Shown piece by piece: positions 1-9,504 of a DNA stretch of 64,000 bases; within the stretch, counting starts at the first letter, position 1; each line of letters opens with the position of its first letter. Both the position numbers and the translations under genes were made by a program. Below the pieces are notes generated by a model, which saw only the letters and a list, made by a program, of their open reading frames with translations, was not told where the DNA came from and did no database searches. The stretch comes from Maricaulaceae bacterium (GTDB lineage: Bacteria; Pseudomonadota; Alphaproteobacteria; Caulobacterales; Maricaulaceae): the NCBI GenBank assembly GCA_026126205.1, contig JAHCJP010000001.1, positions 496,001 to 560,000 of the forward strand, written 5' to 3'.

Positions 1-2429
1 TCGTCGAAGGATCCAAAGTCGAGGATTTTGATTTCGAAACCGCGGCTCGCAAGCCGATCCGCGGCAACATCTATCTGGCCAAGGTGACGCGGGTGGAGCC
101 ATCGCTCCAGGCCGCTTTCGTCGAGTACGGCGGCAACCGCCATGGTTTCCTCGCCTTCAACGAAATCCATCCCGACTATTATCAGATCCCCTATGAGGAC
201 CGCGTCGCCCTGAAGAAGGAGGCGGCGAAAGCCGACGCCGAACATAGCGACGAGGAAGACGGGGACGATGACGACCTGTCCGGCGAGTCTGCGCGCAAGC
301 GCAGCCTGTATCTGCGCCGCTACAAGATACAGGAAGTGATCAAGCGGCGGCAGATCCTGCTGGTCCAGGTCGCCAAGGAAGAGCGCGGCGGCAAGGGCGC
401 GGCGCTGACAACCTATATCTCGCTGGCCGGGCGCTACTGCGTGCTGATGCCCAACACCGCCCGCGGCGGCGGCATTTCGCGCAAGATCAACAGCGCCAAG
501 GACCGCAAGCGCCTGAAAGAGGTGATCGCCGATTTCAAGGTGCCCGAGGGCATGGGGCTGATCGTGCGCACCGCCGGCGCCGCGCGCACCAAGGTCGAGA
601 TACGCCGCGACTACGACTACCTGATACGGTTGTGGGACACCATTCGCGATGCGACGCTGCAATCCGTGGCGCCAGCGCTGATCTATGAGGAGGGCGACCT
701 CGTCAAACGCGCCATCCGCGACCTCTACGACAAGGACATTGAATCGATCCTCGTCGAGGGCGAGGAGTCCTACAAGGAAGCCAAGAATTTCATCAAGATG
801 CTGATGCCCAGCCATGCGGCCAAGGTCCAGCACTACAAGGAAAAGACGCCGCTGTTCATCGCCCACGGCGTGGAAGGGCAGCTGGAGACGATCTTCCAGA
901 GCACGGTGCCGCTGAAATCCGGCGGCTATCTGGTCATCAACCCCACCGAGGCGCTGGTCGCCATCGACGTCAACTCGGGCCGCGCCACGCGCGAGCGCAA
1001 TATCGAAGCGACGGCGCTGAAAACCAATCTGGAGGCCGCAGACGAGGCGGCGCGGCAGATGCGCCTGCGCGACCTCGCCGGGCTTATTGTCGTCGATTTC
1101 ATCGACATGGAGGACAACAAGAACAACCGCGCGGTCGAGAAGCGGATGGCGGACGCGCTGAAACGCGACCGCGCCCGGCTGCAGATGGGCAAGATCTCGC
1201 AGTTCGGCCTGATGGAGATTTCACGCCAGCGCCGCCGCACCAGCATTCTTGAAGGGTCGACCAGCTCCTGCCCCACCTGCAAGGGCGCCGGTTATCTGCG
1301 TTCGGTGGAGTCGAGCGCGCTGCTGGCCTTGCGGGCGCTGGAGGCCGAGTGCCTGAAGGACCGCGCCGAAAAGCTGATGCTGTCCGTTGCGCCTGATGTG
1401 GCGCTCTACCTGCTAAATGAAAAGCGTGACCATCTACTGGCGGTGGAGGCCCGTTACGGCGTGCGCGTGATCGTCGCCGCCGGCCGCGACATGGTTCAGC
1501 CTGCGCACCAGATCGAGGTCGTCGCTGCGCGCGGTGAGTATGAACGCGCCGAGGCTGCCGCCCGCGAAGCCGGCGCGCATGTCGCGCGGCCGATCGACGC
1601 CGCCGATGACGAACCCACCGATGACGTCGAGGCCGAGGCCGAAGCCGAATCCCTGGTGGAAAGCGAAACAGTCGCCGACGGGCGTTCGGAGGACGCCGCC
1701 GGCCGCGGCGGACGCCGCCGGCGCCGGCGGCGGCGCGGCGGTCGTGACGGCGAACACCGGCCAGCGCCGGAAGCCGCTGCCGAGATTACGGAAACCGCGG
1801 ACTCCGACGCCAGTGAGGCGACTGGAGAACGCGAGTCAACACAGCCGAAAGCCGCGCAGGACGAAGGTGAGAGCGACGAGCAGCCGCGCAAGCGCCGCCG
1901 GCGCGGACGCCGCGGCGGCCGCGGACGCCGCCGCCCCGAGGGCGGTCCTGCCGGGTCCCCGCCAGTTGACGCGGTGGAGCAAACCGAACCGGGCGTGGAG
2001 CCGGAGACGACACCCGATCCGCTGGCGGTAACCGAGCCGGAAGGCGGCGAGCCGCCGCAACCGGAAACACCGCCTAAACGCAAGCGCCCGTCGCGCGCGA
2101 AAGCCAAGCCTGAAGCCGAGGCCGCTGAGGCGCCCGCGCCGGAAGCGGTGGCGACACAAGCACCGGAACCGGCTGAACAGGCCCCGGCGAAGCCGGCGCG
2201 CCGCACCCGGAAGAAAAAGGCCGAGGAAGCGCCTGCTCCCGATGCCGCAGCGGAAGCGACACCGAAGCCCAAGAGCGGCAGCCGCAAGGCGAAGCCTGCG
2301 CCTGAAGCTGAAACGCCTGAGCTCGAACCCGCACCTGCGCCGGAACCCGAACCTGCCGCGGCGGAGGAGGCGAAACCGCGCCGCACCGGCTGGTGGGCCA
2401 AGGCCCGGAAATCCTTGGGCGGAGGCTGA
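1..2429 (+). CDS. rne: Ribonuclease E/G (5' end outside window)
   Basis: Endoribonuclease of the RNase E/G family, which cleaves single-stranded AU-rich RNA and scaffolds the degradosome on its C-terminal tail. The reading frame is open from base 3, and RGNIYLAKVTRVEPSLQAAF near the left edge is the start of the S1 domain, so only a short N-terminus is missing. An acidic insert (about 240-285) interrupts the S1 region, as is usual in alphaproteobacteria. The catalytic metal-binding block AIDVNSG (about 961-981) and LIVVDFIDM (about 1084-1110) are intact, as is the zinc-link CPTC (about 1270-1281). From about 1680 the protein becomes a disordered Arg/Glu/Pro/Ala-rich tail of about 250 residues with repeated [11 protein letters not shown] blocks, as expected for RNA and partner binding. 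It ends with WWAKARKSLGGG. Downstream bepA-like and dsbA-like genes run the same way. Confidence 0.97.
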   Translation, partial: VEGSKVEDFDFETAARKPIRGNIYLAKVTRVEPSLQAAFVEYGGNRHGFLAFNEIHPDYYQIPYEDRVALKKEAAKADAEHSDEEDGDDDDLSGESARKRSLYLRRYKIQEVIKRRQILLVQVAKEERGGKGAALTTYISLAGRYCVLMPNTARGGGISRKINSAKDRKRLKEVIADFKVPEGMGLIVRTAGAARTKVEIRRDYDYLIRLWDTIRDATLQSVAPALIYEEGDLVKRAIRDLYDKDIESILVEGEESYKEAKNFIKMLMPSHAAKVQHYKEKTPLFIAHGVEGQLETIFQSTVPLKSGGYLVINPTEALVAIDVNSGRATRERNIEATALKTNLEAADEAARQMRLRDLAGLIVVDFIDMEDNKNNRAVEKRMADALKRDRARLQMGKISQFGLMEISRQRRRTSILEGSTSSCPTCKGAGYLRSVESSALLALRALEAECLKDRAEKLMLSVAPDVALYLLNEKRDHLLAVEARYGVRVIVAAGRDMVQPAHQIEVVAARGEYERAEAAAREAGAHVARPIDAADDEPTDDVEAEAEAESLVESETVADGRSEDAAGRGGRRRRRRRRGGRDGEHRPAPEAAAEITETADSDASEATGERESTQPKAAQDEGESDEQPRKRRRRGRRGGRGRRRPEGGPAGSPPVDAVEQTEPGVEPETTPDPLAVTEPEGGEPPQPETPPKRKRPSRAKAKPEAEAAEAPAPEAVATQAPEPAEQAPAKPARRTRKKKAEEAPAPDAAAEATPKPKSGSRKAKPAPEAETPELEPAPAPEPEPAAAEEAKPRRTGWWAKARKSLGGG

Positions 2430-2499
2430 TTAGCCCTCTGGCCAGCAGGCGCAAGGCTGGTATGATCATTGCGGCGGGGGCTGGATAACGGGAGACTTC

Positions 2500-3891
2500 A
2501 TGCGATCCCTCGCCTCCGCCGCAGCCGCATTCAGCCTGGCTTTCACCGCTGCGCCCGACGCCGGCGCGCAGACGCTGATCCGCGACACCGAAATCGAGGT
2601 CATGCTTCGTGACTTCACCGACCCGCTGCTGCAGGCTGCCGGGCTGCGTCCGGAAGAGGTCGGCATGTACATTGTCGGCGAAAACACCATCAACGCCTTC
2701 GTCACCCGCGGCCAGAACATCTTTGTCAACACCGGCACGATCCTGGAGGCCGACACGCCCAACATGCTGAAAGGCGTGCTGGCGCACGAAACCGGCCACA
2801 TCTCCGGCGCACACCTGGCGCGCATGGGTGATGGAGTTCGCGGCGCCTACGCCACCATGGCGCTGACCATGGGACTCGGCATTCTGGCCGCCCTGGCCGG
2901 CGAAGGCGGCGCCGCCGGCGCGCTGATGGCCTCCAGCGGCCAGTTCGGCACCCTCGCCTTCGCCACCTACACCCGCACCCAGGAGTCGGCCGCCGACCAG
3001 GCCGGGCTGCAGTTCCTGGAAGCCACCGGCCAGTCAGGCGAGGGCCTGGTGCGCTTCTTCGAGCGTTTCCGTTATCAGGAGGTGATGAGCGAGGCGCGGC
3101 GGTATCCATATTTTCGCTCTCACCCATTGTCGGGCGACCGTATTGGCGCATTGCAGAGGCGCGTGGAGGCGTCCCCTTACCGCCATGTTCAGGACAGCGA
3201 AGAGGACATCGACCGCCTGCGCCGCGCACAGGCGAAGATCTATGGCTTCCTGGCGACGCCCGAGCAGGTTTTCTTCCGCTACCCGGAAAGCGACCAGTCG
3301 CTGTATGGCCGCTATGCGCGCACCGTGGCCTATTATCGCACCGGCCGGCTTCAGAATGCGCGCAGCGAAATCGAGTCGCTGCTGGAAGACGAGCCGGAGA
3401 ACCCTTATTTCCACGAACTCTACGGTCAGCTGCTGTTCGAGAGCGGCCGCGCCGGTGAAGCGATCCCCCATCACCAGCGCACGGTCGAGCTGGCCCCCGA
3501 CGCGCCGCTGTTCCGTATCAATCTCGCCATGGCGATGATCGCCACCGAGGACCGCGCATTCCTGGACGACGCTCGCCGCCACCTGACCGCAGCCCTGGCG
3601 CAAGAGCAGGACAACTCCTTCGCATGGTATCAGCTGTCGCTGGTGCACGAGCGCATGGGCGAAACCGCGCTGGCCCAGTTCGCCATCGCCGAACAGGCCT
3701 ATGCGCTGGGCGACAACATGCGCGCCTTCCAGTTCGCCAGCCGCGCCCGCGAAGGACTGGACCATGGCAGCCCGGCATGGATCCGCGCCGCCGAGATCAT
3801 GGCCATCACGCAGCCGACCGCGGCGGAACTGCGCCGCACCCAGCGCGAGCAGCAGCGCCGCTATCTGGACTCCGCGCCGGCGGGCCGGTAA
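2500..3891 (+). CDS. M48-family periplasmic metalloprotease with TPR tail (BepA/YfgC-like)
   Basis: Predicted zinc metalloprotease of the M48 family, 463 residues. It has an N-terminal signal peptide ending near AGAQ (residue 24), so it should act in the periplasm. The zinc motif HETGH is at residues 96-100, and the third ligand lies in ESAADQAG further on. The second half carries tetratricopeptide-type helices (from about residue 270). This architecture matches BepA, which takes part in quality control of outer-membrane proteins and LptD. It lies 70 bases after rne, with a DsbA-family gene following. That fits envelope protein folding, since BepA and disulfide formation act on the same clients in E. 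coli. The gene name is not assigned because several M48-TPR paralogues exist in this class. Confidence 0.9.
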   Translation: MRSLASAAAAFSLAFTAAPDAGAQTLIRDTEIEVMLRDFTDPLLQAAGLRPEEVGMYIVGENTINAFVTRGQNIFVNTGTILEADTPNMLKGVLAHETGHISGAHLARMGDGVRGAYATMALTMGLGILAALAGEGGAAGALMASSGQFGTLAFATYTRTQESAADQAGLQFLEATGQSGEGLVRFFERFRYQEVMSEARRYPYFRSHPLSGDRIGALQRRVEASPYRHVQDSEEDIDRLRRAQAKIYGFLATPEQVFFRYPESDQSLYGRYARTVAYYRTGRLQNARSEIESLLEDEPENPYFHELYGQLLFESGRAGEAIPHHQRTVELAPDAPLFRINLAMAMIATEDRAFLDDARRHLTAALAQEQDNSFAWYQLSLVHERMGETALAQFAIAEQAYALGDNMRAFQFASRAREGLDHGSPAWIRAAEIMAITQPTAAELRRTQREQQRRYLDSAPAGR

Positions 3892-3926
3892 CCGCCAACG
3901 CGGGTTGTCATTCCGGGGGGATCAGG

Positions 3927-4688
3927 ATGTTTCGACTGCTTATCGCGCTATGCGCCGCTGCATTGCTGGCTTCATGCGGTGAGACCCGGCAGCAGGGGCC
4001 CGACGCCTCGTTGACCGACGCCCAGCGCGACGAGGTGCGGCAGCTGGTGCGCGAAACGCTGGTCAGCAATCCGCAGATCATCGAGGAAGCGATCATTGAG
4101 CTGCAGCGCCTCGCCCGCCAGCGCGAGGCCGACATGGCGCTGGCCATGGTGCAGGCCAATGAAACCCTCATCTACGGCGACGGCCGCGACCCGCGTATTG
4201 GCGAGGCTGGCGCGCCTGTCCGGATCGTCGAGTTCGTTGACTACAATTGCGGCTTCTGCCGCGTCGCCGCCCGCTGGGTTCAGTCCGCGATGGAGCGGAA
4301 TCCGGAGCAAGTGCAGCTGATCGTCAAGGAATATCCGATCCTCAGTGAATCCTCGGTTGAAGCCGCGCATGCGGCGCTGGCGGTCTGGCGGCAGGGCAAG
4401 GATGTCTACGGCCGATTCCACATGGCGATGGTCCAGGCGACCGGCGCATTGACCGCCGACCGCATCGACACTTTCGCCGAAGAAGCCGGGGCGGATGTCG
4501 CCCGCATGCGCGCCGACATGGAAGACCCGGAGATCGAGGCGCATCTGGGCGACGTCATGCGCCTCGGTCGCATTCTGGGCATCGACGGCACGCCCTTCTT
4601 CATCATCGGCGACCAGGTGGTGTTCGGCGCCAATGAACGCGCGCTGGACGAAGCGCTGGCGGCAGCGCTGGCGGCCGCCGGAGAATGA
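3927..4688 (+). CDS. DsbA-family thiol:disulfide oxidoreductase, predicted lipoprotein
   Basis: 253-residue thioredoxin-fold protein. The N-terminus is a lipoprotein signal (hydrophobic stretch then ALLASC, Cys17), so it is probably membrane anchored. A helical segment of about 65 residues precedes the DsbA fold. The redox site is CGFC (Cys108-Cys111), and the cis-Pro region is in GIDGTPFFIIG. The start was chosen at the ATG that gives the lipobox; a longer upstream frame reads through the 3' end of the preceding protease gene out of register. It is probably cotranscribed with the M48 protease. Related proteins with an N-terminal helix (ScsC- and BdbD-like) can act as oxidases or isomerases; which applies here cannot be told. 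Confidence 0.88.
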   Translation: MFRLLIALCAAALLASCGETRQQGPDASLTDAQRDEVRQLVRETLVSNPQIIEEAIIELQRLARQREADMALAMVQANETLIYGDGRDPRIGEAGAPVRIVEFVDYNCGFCRVAARWVQSAMERNPEQVQLIVKEYPILSESSVEAAHAALAVWRQGKDVYGRFHMAMVQATGALTADRIDTFAEEAGADVARMRADMEDPEIEAHLGDVMRLGRILGIDGTPFFIIGDQVVFGANERALDEALAAALAAAGE

Positions 4689-4707
4689 CCGGGCAGGCGC
4701 CACGCGC

Positions 4708-5166
4708 CTACAAATCCATGTGCAGGAACTGGTTGAAGACGCTGGGCCGATAGCCGCCAAACGCAGGGCCATCGGCAAAGCCCCGCTTGCGGTACAGCGC
4801 CAGCGCCGGCTCGAAAGCCGGACCGCCGCCCGTTTCCAGGCTGAGGCGCCGGTAACCGCGGTTGTGCGCCTCGCCGATGATGTGCTCCAGCAGCGCCGCG
4901 GCCACGCCCTTGCGCAAGTGATCGGGATGGGTGCGCATTGACTTGATCTCGCCCGCGCCGCCGCCCAGGGCCTTCAGCGCCCCGACGCCGGACAGCGCCC
5001 CGCCCCGCCACGCCGTCCACACCGTCACCTCCGGCGCTTTCAGGCCCGACAGATCGAGCGCATGGACGGTTCCCGGCGGCGAACTGGCATGCATGCCCTC
5101 AAGATGCAGCGCCAGCAGCGCGCGCACCTGTTCACCTGACAGGTCGTCCCGTCGAATCGCGATCAT
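4708..5166 (-). CDS. GNAT-family N-acetyltransferase
   Basis: 152-residue Gcn5-related acetyltransferase. The acetyl-CoA pyrophosphate loop is visible as HLRKGVAAALL (Q/RxxGxA type), preceded by the IKSMRTHP strand. The C-terminal LYRKRGFADG motif is typical. This is the PhnO/YitI-like group with no assigned substrate. It converges on the DsbA-like gene and is the last of five minus-strand genes (about 4.7-7.05 kb) that sit between the dsbA-like gene and aroQ. Confidence 0.85.
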   Translation of the reverse strand: MIAIRRDDLSGEQVRALLALHLEGMHASSPPGTVHALDLSGLKAPEVTVWTAWRGGALSGVGALKALGGGAGEIKSMRTHPDHLRKGVAAALLEHIIGEAHNRGYRRLSLETGGGPAFEPALALYRKRGFADGPAFGGYRPSVFNQFLHMDL

Positions 5167-5214
5167 GGGCGGCGGATTAGCACCAAGCGGCAGCGGCGGT
5201 AAACGGCGCGCGCC

Positions 5215-5631
5215 TCATCCGCCCATCGACACGTTTCCGGCAGCGTCGATCGGCCAGTGCGGGTTCCACGCCACTTCCCAGGCATGACCGTCCGGATCGG
5301 CGAAATAACCGGAGCGCCCGCCCCATTCGGTGTCTTCCGCCGGTTTCAGGATGGCGCCGCCCGCCGCCTGCGCCGCGGCCAGCACTGGCTCGATCTCCGC
5401 CTTGCCGCGCACGTTATAGGCCAGCGCGAACGCCCCCGGCCCGGCGTTTTCGCGTCCCATGTCGGCATCCAGCGCCGCGCGCCGGAACAGGGCGAAGACG
5501 ATGCCATTCAGCGGGAAGAAGACGATGTCATCGGCCTCGAAGGCCGGTTTCCATCCCAGCGACTGGTAGAAGGCTTTCGAGCGCGCGGGGTTTTCCACGC
5601 CGAGCGTGATCAGGGACAGGCGCTGTTCCAT
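5215..5631 (-). CDS. VOC-family (glyoxalase/bleomycin-resistance) protein
   Basis: 138-residue vicinal-oxygen-chelate protein. It has the paired beta-alpha-beta-beta-beta modules: LITLGVENPARSKAFYQSLG at the start and GGRSGYFADPDGHAWEVAWN at the end. The ending SGYFADPDGHAWE is the usual C-terminal metal-site strand. Substrate is unknown; lactoylglutathione lyase activity should not be assumed. It has the same orientation as the GNAT and thiSG genes. Confidence 0.85.
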   Translation of the reverse strand: MEQRLSLITLGVENPARSKAFYQSLGWKPAFEADDIVFFPLNGIVFALFRRAALDADMGRENAGPGAFALAYNVRGKAEIEPVLAAAQAAGGAILKPAEDTEWGGRSGYFADPDGHAWEVAWNPHWPIDAAGNVSMGG

Positions 5632-5695
5632 GGGCTTTGACTCCGCTGCTGTGACGCCAGCCTAGAACAAATATGGAACATCGCCAAGCAGCGTG

Positions 5696-6493
5696 TCAGA
5701 TAAGCCCCGACAGCGGGCTCGACGGGTCAGCATATCGCTTTTTCGGCATCCGGCCGGCCAGATACGCCTCGCGCCCGGCTATGACGGCGTGTTTCATGGC
5801 CGCAGCCATGCGCACCGGGTCTTTGGCCTCGGCGATGGCGGTGTTCATCAGCACCGCGTCGCAGCCCAGCTCCATCGCCACCGCGGCGTCCGAAGCCGTG
5901 CCGACGCCGGCGTCGACGATGACCGGAACCTGCGACTGCTCGACGATCAGGCGGATATTGACCCGGTTCTGGATGCCGAGGCCGGAGCCGATCGGCGCCC
6001 CCAAGGGCATGATGGCGCAGCAGCCGGCGTCCTCCAGCTTGCGCGCATAGACCGGATCGTCGCTGCAATAGACCATCACCTGAAAGCCCTCGGCGATCAG
6101 CATTTTCGCCGCGCGCAGCGTCTCCTCCATGTCCGGATAGAGATGTTTGGGGTCTGACAGCACTTCCAGCTTCACCAGATCCCAGCCGCCGGCTTCACGA
6201 GCGAGACGAAGCGTGCGCACGGCGTCCTCGCCGGTGAAACAGCCGGCGGTGTTGGGCAGGAAGACGTATTTTCTCGGGTCGATATGATCGACCAGCATCG
6301 GCTGCGACGGGTCGGAAAGATTCACCCGCCGCACGGCGACGGTGATGATCTCCGCCCCCGACGCCTCCAGCGCGCGGGCGTTCTCCTCATAGGATTTGTA
6401 CTTGCCGGTGCCGATGATCAGGCGCGAGGCGAAGCTGCGCCCGGCGATGGTCAGCGGCCTGTCCGGCGCCGCGGCGGGTCTTGCGTCTTCCAT
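5696..6493 (-). CDS. thiG: Thiazole synthase
   Basis: 265-residue ThiG. It forms the thiazole phosphate ring of thiamine from deoxyxylulose phosphate, dehydroglycine and ThiS thiocarboxylate. Seen in the sequence: GTGKY near the N-terminus, the Schiff-base lysine region [10 protein letters not shown], and the phosphate-binding [14 protein letters not shown]. It starts 3 bases after the stop of thiS, so the two are cotranscribed. The other thiazole genes (thiO or thiH, thiF, thiE) are not in this window. No THI-box/TPP riboswitch is visible upstream. Confidence 0.96.
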   Translation of the reverse strand: MEDARPAAAPDRPLTIAGRSFASRLIIGTGKYKSYEENARALEASGAEIITVAVRRVNLSDPSQPMLVDHIDPRKYVFLPNTAGCFTGEDAVRTLRLAREAGGWDLVKLEVLSDPKHLYPDMEETLRAAKMLIAEGFQVMVYCSDDPVYARKLEDAGCCAIMPLGAPIGSGLGIQNRVNIRLIVEQSQVPVIVDAGVGTASDAAVAMELGCDAVLMNTAIAEAKDPVRMAAAMKHAVIAGREAYLAGRMPKKRYADPSSPLSGLI

Positions 6494-6496
6494 GGT

Positions 6497-6697
6497 CTAG
6501 CCTCCGCCCACGAATTGCACGATCTCGATCCGATCACCTTCCTGCAGCGCGATCCGGTCATACTGCGAGCGCGGCGCGATCTCCAGATTGCGCTCCACCG
6601 CCACCTTGCGCGCGTCCAGCCCCAGCCGCGCCACCAGCGCCGCCAGGGTTTCTCCCGGCCGCGCCTGCATGGCGTCTCCGTTGACGGTGATGCGCAT
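6497..6697 (-). CDS. thiS: Sulfur carrier protein ThiS
   Basis: 66-residue ubiquitin-like sulfur carrier ending in the required Gly-Gly tail (FVGGG). The C-terminal glycine is adenylated and thiocarboxylated, then donates sulfur to ThiG. Begins MRITVNGDAM, a normal ThiS N-terminus. First gene of a thiS-thiG pair. Confidence 0.94.
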   Translation of the reverse strand: MRITVNGDAMQARPGETLAALVARLGLDARKVAVERNLEIAPRSQYDRIALQEGDRIEIVQFVGGG

Positions 6698-6754
6698 GAC
6701 GCTGCTCCTTGCTCCGCCCTCACATGGCGAAGAAAGGCCCGTCCTGCAACCGAG

Positions 6755-7045
6755 TCAGCGCGGCTTGCGGTCCGTGAACAGCCCAACGATGAAGGCTATG
6801 AGGCCGAGAACCGCCCCGATCAAGCCCAGCGGGATGGTGTAGAAGGCGAACCAGCCGGCGACGAACATCCCGTACAGCGTCCCGCCCATGTCCATGCCCA
6901 GCACGCTGCAGGTATTGGCGAAGCCCTCATGCAACTGGCAATCATTCACCTGCGCGATCCAGCTCGACAGCAACACCAGCAGGATCGGCGAAATTCCGAA
7001 AATCACGCTAAGGAAGAAAACCCACAATGCGACCCGCTTGACCAT
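6755..7045 (-). CDS. Small integral membrane protein of unknown function
   Basis: 96 residues if started at the ATG at 7043-7045, which has a strong GGAGGGGG ribosome binding site 5 bases upstream; a start 10 codons earlier lacks one. Two or three hydrophobic segments are visible: VALWVFFLSVIFGISPILLV, FVAGWFAFYTIPLGLIGAVL and LGLIAFIVGLF. Two cysteines (in NDCQLHEGFANTCSVLG) sit in the predicted external loop and could form a disulfide. It ends in a basic tail. No family recognised. Confidence 0.6.
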   Translation of the reverse strand: MVKRVALWVFFLSVIFGISPILLVLLSSWIAQVNDCQLHEGFANTCSVLGMDMGGTLYGMFVAGWFAFYTIPLGLIGAVLGLIAFIVGLFTDRKPR

Positions 7046-7168
7046 GCCCCCTCCTGCGATGGCTATTGGTGGCACGGATTCTGGCGGCGCGCATTACAAT
7101 TCCCGGCTTGTGCCGCGCCGTTTCGGCGTCGTAAATGACGCCTCCGCATGCAGAACCGGTGATCACGC

Positions 7169-7603
7169 GTGACCAGGCCGATCTACATCCTCAACGGCCC
7201 GAACCTGAATCTTCTCGGCCGCCGCGAACCGCATATCTATGGATCGCAAACACTGGCCGACATAGAAGCGATGTGCGCGCAAAAGGCACAGGCGCTGGGC
7301 GTTCCCATCGTTTTCCGTCAGACCAATCATGAGGGCGTGCTGATCGACTGGGTGCAGGAGGCGATGGACGCCGCCTCGGCGCTGATCATCAACGCCGGGG
7401 GCTATACTCACACGTCTGTCGCACTGCACGACGCGTTGAAGGCCTTGAGCATTCCGGTGATAGAGGTTCATCTGAGCGACCCCATGAAGCGCGAAGCCTT
7501 CCGGCATGTCTCCTATGTCGGCATGGCGGCGCGCCAGACCATCGCCGGGCGCGGCGCGCACGGCTATGATGCGGCGCTAGAGACCGCCGCCAGTCTGGTC
7601 TAG
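7169..7603 (+). CDS. aroQ: 3-dehydroquinate dehydratase, type II
   Basis: 144-residue type II dehydroquinase of the shikimate pathway (3-dehydroquinate to 3-dehydroshikimate). Typical motifs: LNGPNLNLLGRREPHIYG with the catalytic Tyr, NHEG, INAGGYTHTSVAL and EVHLSDP. GTG start at 7169. It heads an aroQ-accB-accC-aat run; aroQ beside accBC is a common proteobacterial order. Confidence 0.97.
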   Translation: MTRPIYILNGPNLNLLGRREPHIYGSQTLADIEAMCAQKAQALGVPIVFRQTNHEGVLIDWVQEAMDAASALIINAGGYTHTSVALHDALKALSIPVIEVHLSDPMKREAFRHVSYVGMAARQTIAGRGAHGYDAALETAASLV

Positions 7604-7645
7604 ACAAACGGTTCAGAAGATTCCGAAGGAAAGGCCGCGAGGGAC

Positions 7646-8134
7646 ATGACCACGTCACCGAAATCCCAAACCAAGGCGAAGGCCGCCCCCGTGATCAACA
7701 CCGACATTGTCCGCGAACTGGCCGAGATTCTGGGCGAAACTGGCCTGACGGAGATCGAGGTGGAACGGGGCGATCTGCGGGTGCGGGTGGCGCGCGGCGG
7801 AACTGTCGCCGCCGCGCCAGCCGCCGTGATGGCCGCCGCCCCTGTCGCTGTTCCAGCGGCGTCCAATCCGGCCCCGGCCGCCGCGCCGGCGGCCAATACG
7901 GTCAACGCCGTGAAATCGCCGATGGTCGGCACGGTGTATCTGCGCCCCAACCCGGACGCCGACGCCTTCGTCAATCCCGGCGACACGGTGAAGGAGGGCG
8001 ACACCATCCTGCTGATCGAGGCGATGAAAACCTTCAACCCGATCACCGCGCCGCGGTCCGGCAAGCTGGTGGAGGTGCTGGTGCAGGATTCGCAGCCGGT
8101 GGAATACGGCGAACCCCTGTTCGTGATCGCCTGA
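7646..8134 (+). CDS. accB: Biotin carboxyl carrier protein of acetyl-CoA carboxylase
   Basis: 162-residue BCCP. An N-terminal helical region is followed by an Ala/Pro-rich flexible linker (about residues 52-85) and a C-terminal biotinyl domain. The biotinylation site is in IEAMKTFN with the lysine at residue 128. AccB carries the carboxyl group between AccC and the AccAD carboxyltransferase in the first step of fatty acid synthesis. accC follows after 19 bases. Confidence 0.97.
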   Translation: MTTSPKSQTKAKAAPVINTDIVRELAEILGETGLTEIEVERGDLRVRVARGGTVAAAPAAVMAAAPVAVPAASNPAPAAAPAANTVNAVKSPMVGTVYLRPNPDADAFVNPGDTVKEGDTILLIEAMKTFNPITAPRSGKLVEVLVQDSQPVEYGEPLFVIA

Positions 8135-8153
8135 CGCGCGGGGCGGAGCTCAG

Positions 8154-9500
8154 ATGTTCGAAAAAATCCTCATCGCCAACCGCGGAGAAATCGCGCTGCG
8201 CATCCATCGCGCCTGCCGCGAGATGGGCATCCGCACGGTGGCGGTGCATTCCGAGGCCGACGCCAACGCCATGCACGTGCGGCTGGCGGACGAGAGCGTC
8301 TGCATCGGCCCGCCCGCGGCGGCGAAGAGCTATCTGAACATTCCGTCGATCATCGCCGCCGCAGAAGTGACCGGCGCGCAGGCGATCCACCCCGGCTACG
8401 GCTTTCTGTCGGAAAACGCCCGCTTCGCCGAGATCGTCGAGGCCCACGGCCTCGCCTTCATCGGCCCGACGGCCGAGCACATCCGCCTGATGGGCGACAA
8501 GATTGAGGCCAAGAAGGTGGTGAAGGCCGCCGGCATTCCGGTGGTTCCCGGTTCGGACGGCGGCGTCGACGATGTCGAAACCGCCAAGCGGCTGGGCCGC
8601 GAGATCGGCTATCCGGTGCTGGTCAAGGCCGCCGCCGGCGGCGGCGGGCGCGGCATGAAGGTCGCCGAGAGCGAAGCCGCCCTGAAACAGGCCTTCGAGA
8701 CCGCCCAGGCCGAAGCCAAGGCCGCCTTCGGCGACGGATCGGTTTACCTGGAGAAATATCTCGGCCAGCCGCGCCATATCGAGATCCAGGTGCTGGCCGA
8801 CCAGCATGGAAACGTGGTGCATCTGGGCGAGCGCGACTGCTCGCTGCAGCGCCGCCACCAGAAAATCCTCGAGGAGGCCCCCTCGCCTGCTCTGGACCCC
8901 GCTGCGCGCGCGAAAATCGGCGAGGTGGTCCGCCAGGCGATCTCCGCCATCGGCTATCGCGGCGTCGGCACCATCGAGTTCCTGTACGAGAACGGCGAAT
9001 TCTACTTCATCGAGATGAACACCCGGCTGCAGGTCGAACACCCGGTGACAGAGATGATCACCGGCATCGACCTGGTGCGCGAGCAGATTCGCGTCGCCGA
9101 CGGCGCGCCGCTGGACCTGGAACAGAAGGACGTCACCTTCGAGGGCCACGCCATCGAATGCCGGATCAACGCCGAAAACCCGCTCACCTTCGCGCCCTCG
9201 CCCGGCAAGGTGACGGACTTCCACGCCCCCGGCGGGCTGGGCGTGCGGCTCGATTCGGCGCTCTACGCCGGCTATTCGATTCCGCCCTATTACGACAGCC
9301 TGATCGGCAAGCTGATCGTGCATGGCAAGACGCGCACTGAGGCGCTGCTGCGCCTGCGCCGGGCGCTGGAGGAGATGGTGGTCGGCGGCGTGGAGACCAC
9401 GATCCCGCTGTTCCTGGAGCTGATGAAGGAGCCGGAGTTCATCAACGGCGACTATCACATCCGCTGGCTGGAAAGCTGGCTGGCGGCGCGGCGGGGCTGA
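8154..9500 (+). CDS. accC: Biotin carboxylase subunit of acetyl-CoA carboxylase
   Basis: 448-residue ATP-grasp enzyme that carboxylates the biotin on AccB using bicarbonate and ATP. N-terminal [17 protein letters not shown], the glycine-rich ATP loop [11 protein letters not shown], catalytic [15 protein letters not shown], and [14 protein letters not shown] are all intact. Length is normal for the family. Part of aroQ-accB-accC-aat, with aat starting 4 bases downstream. Confidence 0.98.
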   Translation: MFEKILIANRGEIALRIHRACREMGIRTVAVHSEADANAMHVRLADESVCIGPPAAAKSYLNIPSIIAAAEVTGAQAIHPGYGFLSENARFAEIVEAHGLAFIGPTAEHIRLMGDKIEAKKVVKAAGIPVVPGSDGGVDDVETAKRLGREIGYPVLVKAAAGGGGRGMKVAESEAALKQAFETAQAEAKAAFGDGSVYLEKYLGQPRHIEIQVLADQHGNVVHLGERDCSLQRRHQKILEEAPSPALDPAARAKIGEVVRQAISAIGYRGVGTIEFLYENGEFYFIEMNTRLQVEHPVTEMITGIDLVREQIRVADGAPLDLEQKDVTFEGHAIECRINAENPLTFAPSPGKVTDFHAPGGLGVRLDSALYAGYSIPPYYDSLIGKLIVHGKTRTEALLRLRRALEEMVVGGVETTIPLFLELMKEPEFINGDYHIRWLESWLAARRG

Positions 9501-9504
9501 CGCA

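Noticed and set aside
1680..2400. Repetitive Arg/Glu/Pro/Ala tract that could look like a tandem-repeat locus
   Set aside because: It is the disordered C-terminal tail of RNase E, in frame, and not a direct-repeat array or CRISPR.
6698..6754. Possible TPP riboswitch before thiS
   Set aside because: The spacer is short and shows no THI-box CTGAGA core or matching stems.
7125..7142. Inverted repeat GGCGTC-N6-GACGCC before aroQ
   Set aside because: Only 6-base arms in GC-rich DNA; expected by chance. No family of regulators suggested.
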